22,021 nt of DNA, from the IMG/VR virus record IMGVR_UViG_3300025840_004270, positions 1-22,021 of that record; one strand, 5' to 3'. Position numbers and translations under genes: made by a program. The notes under the pieces are model-generated. The model was not told the DNA's origin. It searched no databases and saw only the letters and a list, made by a program, of their open reading frames with translations. Positions 14,241-20,479 of this stretch are shown here, one piece after another; the first letter of the stretch is position 1, and every line of letters begins with the position of its first letter. Source of the stretch: a virus.

Positions 14241-15010
14241 GCAATATTCTAGTAGCAAAAAATTATAAAATATCAGATCATTCTAAATGGTGGGACGATA
14301 AAACAGATAGTTCAGAACAATTAGAAACTGATTATGCCAGAATGGAAGAACTATTAATTGAGTCAGCACAAAAATACATCAAGGACTTAGACGAAGTAAA
14401 AGTGTTTCGCGGAGAAGCAGATAATATCAGAGACGTTTTCAAAACTAACTTTTATGAAATATATGAACTGTGGAAAGAAGGTCATAATATTTTGTATGTT
14501 GATCTTGACGTAATTTTTATTAAAGGTGTTGATTATTTTTGGGATACCAAGTATTTCAAAATGTACAATTTTACTCAGCCAGTAAGTACAACAGATGATC
14601 ATTATGATATTAAATTTGACAAATATTTTAATTGTGGAGTGCGATACTATCCGCAAGATATGAGTCAAGATGTTTGGGACCTTGGATTAAAAATGGTTGA
14701 AAATTGGAATCCTAATAGGTGGGACAGCGAACAAATTATTTACAATGCTATGTTATGGAGTCAAGATGTTGCATTTGAAAAATTATATGATCCTAGGTTA
14801 GCATATCAATTCTTATTTTATGATGAATCAAGTCATATGTCTTTGTCTGATTGTATGCAAATGAATAAAGAATTCAATAGAGTGGGTCTACAAGATGTAG
14901 GCACAGTGCATGTACACGGAAGTAGAGAATCAGATTCCAGAGTTAGGTTGATGGAGTTATTAAGCAAAGGTGAATTTGTCTATCAGAAAGACGAAGTACT
15001 TTACTTATAA
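14237..15010 (+). CDS. GT-A type glycosyltransferase-like protein
   Basis: 257 aa from the ATG at 14237 (ATGA overlap with the methyltransferase stop). The strand NILYVDLDVIFIKG (about 84-97) supplies D89-x-D91, the metal/nucleotide-sugar DxD motif of GT-A enzymes. It is preceded by a helix and followed by FNCGVRYYP (about 131-139), DSEQIIYNAM (about 162-171) and a late His pair (VHVHGS near 225), all in the order expected of this fold. No signal peptide or membrane segment. Last gene of the rightward early operon; the long gap after it holds structure that may terminate transcription. Sugar and acceptor unknown. Confidence 0.75.
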   Translation: MSNILVAKNYKISDHSKWWDDKTDSSEQLETDYARMEELLIESAQKYIKDLDEVKVFRGEADNIRDVFKTNFYEIYELWKEGHNILYVDLDVIFIKGVDYFWDTKYFKMYNFTQPVSTTDDHYDIKFDKYFNCGVRYYPQDMSQDVWDLGLKMVENWNPNRWDSEQIIYNAMLWSQDVAFEKLYDPRLAYQFLFYDESSHMSLSDCMQMNKEFNRVGLQDVGTVHVHGSRESDSRVRLMELLSKGEFVYQKDEVLYL

Positions 15011-15244
15011 GTCGTTGTCCGGACAACTTAATGAGCTGTGACAGAGGGTTTGTAGTGCTCTTCTACTATCTAGTGTATTCTAAGAGGGACACATATTCTA
15101 TTACTTGTTAGACATTAAACATGTCTGTCACAATAATATTTACGACAATCTACTAAAAATGGCTCAAATCACGGTCAAAATTGGCCAAAAATTGATTGAC
15201 TTACACATTAACATAGTATATAATATACAAAATAGGATAAAATT
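15011..15244 (+). other. Non-coding control region with palindrome, long inverted repeat and promoter
   Basis: 234 bases without a plausible gene. Directly after the stop is a perfect 14-base palindrome, GTTGTCC-GGACAAC (15014-15027). A perfect 9-base inverted repeat follows, TGTGACAGA (15037-15045) with TCTGTCACA (15124-15132), 78 bases apart, enclosing smaller stems such as AGACAT/ATGTCT around a TAAAC loop. Near the right end, TCAA...TTGGCCAA...TTGA (15175-15195) forms a nearly symmetrical element just before a promoter. The left part may terminate the upstream operon or encode a structured RNA. The right part may be an operator. Confidence 0.5.
15196..15224 (+). promoter_or_regulatory. 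Sigma70-type promoter TTGACT-17-TATAAT
   Basis: -35 at 15196-15201 with one mismatch, a perfect -10 at 15219-15224, 17-base spacer. It lies 20 bases before the ATG of the Sm-like gene, with AGGA in the short leader. Confidence 0.8.
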
Positions 15245-15538
15245 ATGTTATTAGAAAAGCCAATTAAACAAGGAAGTACTATATCTATTAAAGTTACAAG
15301 CGGTGAAGAAATTATTGCTTGTTATGAAGATGACACAGATATTAACCTTGTTGTTAGTAAGCCAGCAACAATCAGTGCCACACCAGATGGCAAAATGGGC
15401 ATTATTCCATGGATGATGACTAGCAGAGCTGAAAAGTTTTATATAAATAAAAATACGGTTGTTGCGTATGTAGCAACAGAAGAAGAAATTAGCAAAGCAT
15501 ACTTACAGAGTACTACAAACATTACACTAGCAAAATAG
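15245..15538 (+). CDS. Sm-like (LSm fold) small phage protein
   Basis: 97 aa. Residues 1-60 have the look of an Sm/LSm beta-barrel: P-I-K-Q-G-S-T-I-S-I-K-V-T-S-G-E-E-I-I-A-C-Y-E (about 6-28), a strand with VSKPATIS, and a PWMMTS turn (about 55-60), then NKNTVVAYVATEE. I recall proteins of this form in marine T4-like phages. Sm-like proteins bind RNA, often A/U-rich; RNA regulation here is inference, and a purely structural role is possible. It has its own sigma70 promoter and is followed 18 bases later by the endolysin with a strong Shine-Dalgarno, so they may be co-transcribed. Confidence 0.65.
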   Translation: MLLEKPIKQGSTISIKVTSGEEIIACYEDDTDINLVVSKPATISATPDGKMGIIPWMMTSRAEKFYINKNTVVAYVATEEEISKAYLQSTTNITLAK

Positions 15539-15556
15539 TTATTGTAAGGAGAACTT

Positions 15557-16165
15557 ATGAAGAGGTTTGCAGTTGTTTTTATAGCAATGATAGTTGCTAT
15601 ATCATTTTATGATAAAGATGTTTCTGTTGCTGAAACATTGCCAGTACAAAAGGAAGTTGCAGTAGTAATCACTACACCAGAGCCAACTATTCCAGAAGTT
15701 GATTTAGACCAAATGCATTGCCTTGCAAAAAATATTTATTTTGAAGCAAGGGGAGAAAGCAGGAATGGAAAAATTGCTGTTGCAAACGTCACGATCAATA
15801 GAGTCAATAATAAAAGATTTCCTAATACTGTATGTGATGTTGTTTATCAAGCAGTACATTCCACATGGTGGTTAGAAAATCATAATCGAATAGTACCTGT
15901 AAAAAACATGTGTCAATTCACTTGGTACTGTGATGGTAAAAGTGATACTATCATGCTAACTGATGTACACGGTAACGTGATAAGATACAATATGGATGCA
16001 TGGGTAGACAGCATAGAGATTGCACGTCTGGCACTGGAAGGCCAGTTACAAGACCTTACACAAGGTGCAACACACTATTTCAATCCACGGCTTGCTGACC
16101 CAGATTGGCAATACGCATTCACCCAAGTAGCCATTATAGACAATCACACATTCTTCGTACACTAA
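15557..16165 (+). CDS. SleB/CwlJ-type cell wall hydrolase (endolysin)
   Basis: 202 aa. The N-terminus is a short hydrophobic helix (residues 4-17) after MKR, then charged DKD. It is either a signal peptide or a signal-arrest-release anchor; there is no clean A-x-A cleavage site. The catalytic domain (about 52-200) has CLAKNIYFEARGES with E63 as the probable catalytic acid, AVANVTINRV, FPNTVCDVVYQ, CQFTWYCDG (119-127) and ATHYFNP, all family marks of SleB-type peptidoglycan hydrolases. AAGGAG precedes the ATG. The next gene encodes a protein with one C-terminal membrane helix. Together they form a likely lysis cassette. The late octamer of the next gene follows the stop directly. Confidence 0.9.
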   Translation: MKRFAVVFIAMIVAISFYDKDVSVAETLPVQKEVAVVITTPEPTIPEVDLDQMHCLAKNIYFEARGESRNGKIAVANVTINRVNNKRFPNTVCDVVYQAVHSTWWLENHNRIVPVKNMCQFTWYCDGKSDTIMLTDVHGNVIRYNMDAWVDSIEIARLALEGQLQDLTQGATHYFNPRLADPDWQYAFTQVAIIDNHTFFVH

Positions 16166-16173
16166 GATAAATA
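16166..16173 (+). promoter_or_regulatory. T4-type late promoter octamer GATAAATA
   Basis: Starts right after the endolysin stop codon (16163-16165). The following leader contains CGGAGG, 10-11 bases before the ATG at 16201. Confidence 0.7.
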
Positions 16174-16200
16174 ACACTTAGGTACGGAGGATTTTCATTA

Positions 16201-16674
16201 ATGATGGAAATTGCGGCGGCTATTTCTTTAGCCAGCTCTGCTTTCAATGCACTTAAAAAAGGTATGGAAGCCGGTCGCGAGATCGAAGACATGATGGACT
16301 ACTATGGTAAGTGGTTTGAAGCCAAAGAGGCTTTGAGCGAAAATGCCATACAAGGTTCAAATCAACCTTTAGTAAAAAAACTGTTCTCAGGTAGCAGTGT
16401 CGAAGCACAGGCATTGCAAATTACTCAAGCAAAACACAAAATAAAGCAAATGGAAAAAGAACTCTATGAGTATTTGCTTTACACTGGACAACAACAGTTT
16501 TACAATGACATGATGCGTGAACGTAGAGCAATACGTGAAGCCAGAATGCGTGATGCACAAAAGAGAGCAGAACGTAAACGTTTTTGGATTGACATGATTG
16601 CATTAGTTATAGGTATTGGTTTTTCCTTTGCTATTATAATTTTCACAGTCCAATTAGTTGCTTCTGCAAGATAA
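16201..16674 (+). CDS. Helical protein with C-terminal membrane anchor
   Basis: 157 aa. The first 25 residues are mildly hydrophobic and Ala/Ser-rich. The middle (about 25-130) is a long charged helical region ending in a very basic Arg-rich stretch (MRERRAIREARMRDAQKRAE, about 104-123). A single strong membrane helix lies at 129-153 (DMIALVIGIGFSFAIIIFTVQLV). Proteins of this form occur in T4-like marine phages as conserved hypotheticals. The topology plus the adjacent endolysin make a holin or lysis-control role possible, but an assembly role at the membrane is equally so. Its stop (AGA TAA ATA) lies inside the late octamer of the nuclease gene. Confidence 0.72.
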   Translation: MMEIAAAISLASSAFNALKKGMEAGREIEDMMDYYGKWFEAKEALSENAIQGSNQPLVKKLFSGSSVEAQALQITQAKHKIKQMEKELYEYLLYTGQQQFYNDMMRERRAIREARMRDAQKRAERKRFWIDMIALVIGIGFSFAIIIFTVQLVASAR

Positions 16675-16677
16675 ATA
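16670..16677 (+). promoter_or_regulatory. T4-type late promoter octamer GATAAATA
   Basis: Overlaps the stop codon of the membrane-anchored gene and precedes the nuclease gene. Its 37-base leader contains TAAGGAG before the ATG at 16715. Confidence 0.7.
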
Positions 16678-16714
16678 CTACTATTAAACTACACACAGGT
16701 AAGGAGATAGTAGT

Positions 16715-17188
16715 ATGTACGAGTATAGAGTAAAGGTGCTTAAAATTGTTGATGGTGACACAGTTGATGTTGATATCGATTTAGGTTTTGGTATTGTTCT
16801 AAAAGAAGAACGTGTAAGGCTTGTAGGTATAGACACACCAGAAAGCAGAACAAGAGACAAAGTAGAAAAAGCATTTGGTTTAGCCGCAAAGGACAGAGTA
16901 AAGCAATTACTTGCAAACAAATCAGGTCCAATTCTCAAAACGCAAATAAACAAAAAAGGCGAAGACATGAAAGGTAAGTTTGGTCGTATCCTTGGCGACT
17001 TTTCTGTCTATGATGCAAACAAAGATGCATGGCGTCCACTCACTGAATTATTAGTAGAGGAAGGACATGCTGTAGCATACTTTGGTGGTGACAAAGATGA
17101 GATCCAACAAAAGCATATGGCCAATAGAAGCAAACTAATTAGGGAAGGAATTGTAAATATGACTGCTGAAGAAGCAGGAATTTTATAA
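16715..17188 (+). CDS. Staphylococcal-nuclease-like thermonuclease
   Basis: 157 aa, a single SNase (OB-fold) domain. Landmarks: DGDT at 13-16 with calcium-ligand D15, ERVRLVGIDTPE at 32-43 with R35, D40 and E43 in the catalytic spacing of the S. aureus enzyme, and KGKFGRILGDF at 86-96 with R91 corresponding to the second catalytic Arg. These enzymes cut DNA or RNA non-specifically with Ca2+. There is no signal peptide, so it would act in the cytoplasm unless packaged. A good TAAGGAG lies upstream. Host DNA breakdown or nucleotide recycling is the likely role. The next gene begins directly after its stop codon. Confidence 0.9.
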   Translation: MYEYRVKVLKIVDGDTVDVDIDLGFGIVLKEERVRLVGIDTPESRTRDKVEKAFGLAAKDRVKQLLANKSGPILKTQINKKGEDMKGKFGRILGDFSVYDANKDAWRPLTELLVEEGHAVAYFGGDKDEIQQKHMANRSKLIREGIVNMTAEEAGIL

Positions 17189-18340
17189 TTGATATTTGCA
17201 CAACCTACAAAAATTCAAAAACAGGTATTAGGTGAGGTAGCATCTAATTATATCTTGTGGCCTAAATTTGATGCAGTTGGCACAACCTTAATTATTCGCA
17301 TCAGCAATCAATGGGCCCACATTTCAACAGAAGATGTTTGGGTTGATTTTCCTAGTAAGCACAATACCGAAGACTATTCACAAATCAAACAGATTGTTGT
17401 TGTGTGGAATACATTTGAAAACTGTGTTACTACCAATGCTTCAATGATTTGGTTCAAACAAGAGTTGATTAAACAACATCCAAACTTTAGCAATATACCA
17501 TGTAATTTTTTGTGTTGTTCATCAATTGAAATAAACCCTTCTCCGCCAGGTTGCCCAAACAATATAAAAAATGACAACTTACATTTTGTAGATACATTTG
17601 AACTGTCAACTAAACTGCTTTATGATCTTTGGCCGAATTGGCATCATAAAGTATCTTGGCATCCATACACTAAGAAAATTCTATTTTTACCTGGTAAACT
17701 GAGACCACATAGATATCTAGTTCTCAAAGGTTTACTTAATTATTTCCCAGAAAACATTACGTTCACGTTGAATAAACAACTGGTTGCAAATTATGGAAAA
17801 ATTGAAATACCAATAGAAGAGTGGCTCAACGAAACAGCCAGGTTGTATGATGGCTCTGGAATTGATTATCGTGAAGTTAGAGATTTCATGATAGAGCATG
17901 AAACTGATCCTATTGATACAGCATTATTACGTATCAACGACTACACTCAATTGATTAGCAAACAATTTTTAGAAACAACATCTATATCAGTAATTGCAGA
18001 AACCCATCCAAAAACAAATTTTATTACTGAAAAAACTTATGCATGTATTGTTGCAGGAAGACCATTTGTTCAATATGAAGACTTCCCAAATAGGCAGTTG
18101 GAATCTAGAGGTTATCAAATGTTTTACAAAGGCAATAACATGCATAGATTCTTAGAGGATTTTATTATCAATCCAAATGTTAAAGAAGTACAAGACATCA
18201 TAAAACACAACATTGATGTATTGAATACAAATGTAAACAATGCACACAAAAAAATATCAAACATTTTTCCAGAATGGAACGATCTTGACTCTCAAAAACA
18301 AGTTGATATGCTGACCACATTTCTCTCAATTTTAGATTGA
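17189..18340 (+). CDS. Glycosyltransferase-like protein (R-P-H-R / TEK family), copy 3
   Basis: 383 aa using a TTG start directly after the nuclease stop (TAATTG); CAGGAA lies about 10 bases upstream. The nearest in-frame ATG would remove about 85 residues. It carries G-K-L-R-P-H-R (169-175), then a segment with IAETHPKTNFITEKTYACIVAG (TEK at 280-282; shown to mark position) and R-P-F-V-Q, then L-E-S-R-G-Y. The same landmarks appear in the gene at 7006 and partly in that at 12421. The block resembles GT-B transferases of the fucosyltransferase/exostosin type. The N-terminal 150 residues are unlike the other copies. Its stop codon lies inside the -35 box of the QueD promoter. Confidence 0.6.
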   Translation: MIFAQPTKIQKQVLGEVASNYILWPKFDAVGTTLIIRISNQWAHISTEDVWVDFPSKHNTEDYSQIKQIVVVWNTFENCVTTNASMIWFKQELIKQHPNFSNIPCNFLCCSSIEINPSPPGCPNNIKNDNLHFVDTFELSTKLLYDLWPNWHHKVSWHPYTKKILFLPGKLRPHRYLVLKGLLNYFPENITFTLNKQLVANYGKIEIPIEEWLNETARLYDGSGIDYREVRDFMIEHETDPIDTALLRINDYTQLISKQFLETTSISVIAETHPKTNFITEKTYACIVAGRPFVQYEDFPNRQLESRGYQMFYKGNNMHRFLEDFIINPNVKEVQDIIKHNIDVLNTNVNNAHKKISNIFPEWNDLDSQKQVDMLTTFLSILD

Positions 18341-18364
18341 CAAAGCCTAAATAGAGTGTATAAT
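18337..18364 (+). promoter_or_regulatory. Sigma70-type promoter TTGACA-16-TATAAT
   Basis: Perfect -35 (18337-18342, overlapping the upstream stop codon) and perfect -10 (18359-18364) with a 16-base spacer. It precedes the QueD gene by 31 bases. Confidence 0.8.
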
Positions 18365-18395
18365 AATTTTATTATTTCTACATTGAGGCATGCAC

Positions 18396-18887
18396 ATGAC
18401 AAAAAGATTTTATTCAGGTAAGACTTATGCACACAACACTGGGCATAGTTGCGCCTTTAGACAATGGCGAGCAGATAGTCATTGCAATTTAATCCATGGT
18501 TACGCCTTACAGTTTGAATTCGTCTTTGGCGGAAACGAACTTGATGAACGTAACTGGATAGTGGACTTTGGGGGACTGAAGCCACTTAAAGAGTGGTTGA
18601 AGTATATGTTCGATCACACTTATTTGGTAGCCGAAGATGATCCTGAAATGGAAACTGTTTTAATGTTAGCAGACAAAAAACTGATTGATGTTAGACAAGT
18701 TACAGCAACAGGTTGTGAACGGTTTGCTGAAATGGCATTTGATAAAGCAGAAGAAATTGTAAGAGAACTTACAAATGGAAGATGCTGGGTACAACGTGTA
18801 ACAGTAAGAGAGCATGAAGCAAATAGTGCTACTGTTGAACTTGCTGATACTCAACGTATTACATATTCAGTGCCAAACGAACTATAA
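18396..18887 (+). CDS. queD: QueD-like 6-carboxytetrahydropterin / 6-pyruvoyl-tetrahydropterin synthase
   Basis: 163 aa from the ATG at 18396, chosen because GAGG lies 7 bases before it; the ATG at 18390 is only one base from that site. QueD converts dihydroneopterin triphosphate to carboxytetrahydropterin in the preQ0/queuosine pathway, which some phages use to modify their DNA. Visible: AHNTGHSC (H17), SHCNLIHGY with C30 as candidate catalytic Cys and H34, VDFGGLK (56-62), FDHTYL with D73-H74, and REHEANSATVE. The usual HxH zinc pair reads H34-G-Y36, so one zinc ligand is replaced by Tyr. I recall the same change in cyanophage homologues, so it may be a phage subfamily with altered chemistry. 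Other Que genes are not in this window. Confidence 0.85.
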   Translation: MTKRFYSGKTYAHNTGHSCAFRQWRADSHCNLIHGYALQFEFVFGGNELDERNWIVDFGGLKPLKEWLKYMFDHTYLVAEDDPEMETVLMLADKKLIDVRQVTATGCERFAEMAFDKAEEIVRELTNGRCWVQRVTVREHEANSATVELADTQRITYSVPNEL

Positions 18888-19018
18888 GGAGATAGGCGTC
18901 ACTGTTTGCCTACTGACGAGTAATAACAGTGCTAATATATAAGACTATACGAGAGTTTAGAACGTAGACGGCTTTCCTCACTGACGAGTGGGGGCCTCTA
19001 TCTTTAACAAGGTATTTA
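18888..19018 (+). ncRNA. Structured non-coding segment with twin GACG-loop hairpins
   Basis: 131 bases between QueD and the next gene. Hairpin A: CACTGTT (18900-18906) pairs with AACAGTG (18925-18931), with an inner stem TACT/AGTA closing loop GACG (18915-18918). Hairpin B: CCTCACT (18976-18982) pairs with AGTGGGG (18987-18993) around the same GACG loop, extended by GGC (18970-18972)/GCC (18994-18996). AGATAG (18890-18895) pairs with CTATCT (18998-19003) and encloses everything. The 10-mer ACTGACGAGT occurs twice, at 18912-18921 and 18980-18989. Alternatively TAGGC (18893-18897)/GCCTA (18908-18912) can form with CACTGTT/AACAGTG as an H-type pseudoknot. Hairpin B and the following TCTATCTTT could also act as a terminator. 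AAGG 7-8 bases before 19019 is the next gene's ribosome site. Confidence 0.55.
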
Positions 19019-20479
19019 ATGGCAAAATCCTCCCATCAAAACCAACTAAATAGTAATACTATGTGGTTTGGTCTATTAACATTATTTACAGCACTAGCAA
19101 TAGCCGGTGTTGCGGCTTGGTTCAGCATTGCTGGATTGATGGCCATATTCAGTGCGGCCGCATTGCCAATCGCTGTGATGGCTGGCACACTTGAAGTAGG
19201 AAAACTGCTCACAGCAAGTTGGTTATATAGGTATTGGGACGACACTAGTTTTACATTAAAAGCATATCTATCCACCGCAGTTCTTGTGCTCATGATTATA
19301 ACCAGTATGGGAATCTTTGGTTATCTATCTAAGGCTCACTTAGACCAGGCCGGTGTAAGTGGTGATGCCATTGCGGCAGTAGAACGTATAGATGGACAAA
19401 TAGCACGTGAAGAAAATCGTATTGACATTATAGAAGATCGTATTGCCAGTATAGGCAATGGAGGCTTTGATGTACAAGGCAGTATTGATGCACAAATACA
19501 AATACGTGATACAGCATGGGAACAAGTACAAGGCGATATAGATTATAACCAAGGCCAAATAGATTCAGTTAGAACTCAACTTACTTCAGATTTAGCATCA
19601 CTTGAAACTAGATTAGCCGCATTGGATAAAGCAGTAAATGATCTAAGAGCAAAAGGCACGGAAGTAATTACCACAGACGAAGGTGGTGCTTTTAGACGTG
19701 CAGAAACAGAAACAATTGACTATGGTGCTCAAGCAGATGCGTTGCGTCTAACACAACAAGTAGAGCGTGACCAAATTGCAGAACAGCAAAAGAATTTAAG
19801 AACACAGGCAACAGCAGATATTAAAGTTTTCCAAGATGCTATTGACAGATATAGAAGTCAAGCACAAGAAACAATACAAAGTGCTAATGCAGAAATAAAC
19901 AGATTAAGAAATCAAAGTACAAGTTCGCAAGATGACGCATTGGACCAGATAGATACTTTTAATAGTGAAATAGACGCTATTTATGGAAAGATAGCAACAC
20001 TTAAAGATGAGAAATTTGAGGCTGAATCAGAAGTAAGAAATTTAGAAAAAGAAGTAGGGCCAATCAAATATGTAGCACAATTACTATTTGGTGGTGACGG
20101 ACAAGAATTATTAGACAAGGCTGTACAAGTATTCATATTAATGTTGGTGTTTGTGTTTGATCCATTAGCAGTTATGCTGGTTATTGCGGCCAACCAAACA
20201 TTATTACGTTACGGAATCAACTTAGAAAGTGCAGGACCTCCTTTGCCAACTGAACCAACCCCAGAAGAAGTAGAAGAACAATTTTATGATTCTGAATTTG
20301 AGGAGCAGTGCAGAGAAGTATATGGTGATAATATGCCTGACTTACCAAGTGCTGTTGACGATGCCGCAAATGTAATGAGTGGTTACGATCCTGACACAGA
20401 ATTAGACATCGATATTGAAAAACCCGAACACATACGACAACTTGAAATTAAATTACGCAGAAGGTTAAAAAGTGGCTAA
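19019..20479 (+). CDS. Coiled-coil membrane protein ('coil containing protein' of marine phages)
   Basis: 486 aa. Three membrane helices near the N-terminus (about 15-37, 38-58 and 82-103), then a long coiled-coil domain (about 105-345) rich in Gln, Asp, Ala and Glu, then a fourth membrane helix (about 367-392, VFILMLVFVFDPLAVMLVIA) and an acidic C-terminal tail. The layout matches phage proteins annotated 'coil containing protein' in T4-like cyanophages and resembles DUF4407-type bacterial membrane proteins. The coil would sit on one side of the inner membrane, most likely the periplasm if the N-terminus is cytoplasmic. Function unknown; superinfection exclusion or envelope remodelling are guesses. 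It overlaps the next gene by 8 bases. Confidence 0.8.
   Translation: MAKSSHQNQLNSNTMWFGLLTLFTALAIAGVAAWFSIAGLMAIFSAAALPIAVMAGTLEVGKLLTASWLYRYWDDTSFTLKAYLSTAVLVLMIITSMGIFGYLSKAHLDQAGVSGDAIAAVERIDGQIAREENRIDIIEDRIASIGNGGFDVQGSIDAQIQIRDTAWEQVQGDIDYNQGQIDSVRTQLTSDLASLETRLAALDKAVNDLRAKGTEVITTDEGGAFRRAETETIDYGAQADALRLTQQVERDQIAEQQKNLRTQATADIKVFQDAIDRYRSQAQETIQSANAEINRLRNQSTSSQDDALDQIDTFNSEIDAIYGKIATLKDEKFEAESEVRNLEKEVGPIKYVAQLLFGGDGQELLDKAVQVFILMLVFVFDPLAVMLVIAANQTLLRYGINLESAGPPLPTEPTPEEVEEQFYDSEFEEQCREVYGDNMPDLPSAVDDAANVMSGYDPDTELDIDIEKPEHIRQLEIKLRRRLKSG

Noticed and set aside
15011-15140. A possible tRNA in the gap
   Set aside because: No T-loop (GTTCRANNC) or acceptor-stem pattern is visible; the pairing found does not fit a cloverleaf.
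16588-16614. TTGACA followed by TTATAG inside the membrane-anchored gene
   Set aside because: The -10 match is weak and lies inside coding sequence; the nuclease gene already has a late octamer and Shine-Dalgarno.
18912-18990. CTGACGAG, twice, as the core of hammerhead ribozymes
   Set aside because: The required GAAA strand and a suitable cleavage triplet with flanking stems are absent between 18888 and 19018; the bases instead form the tips of two simple hairpins.
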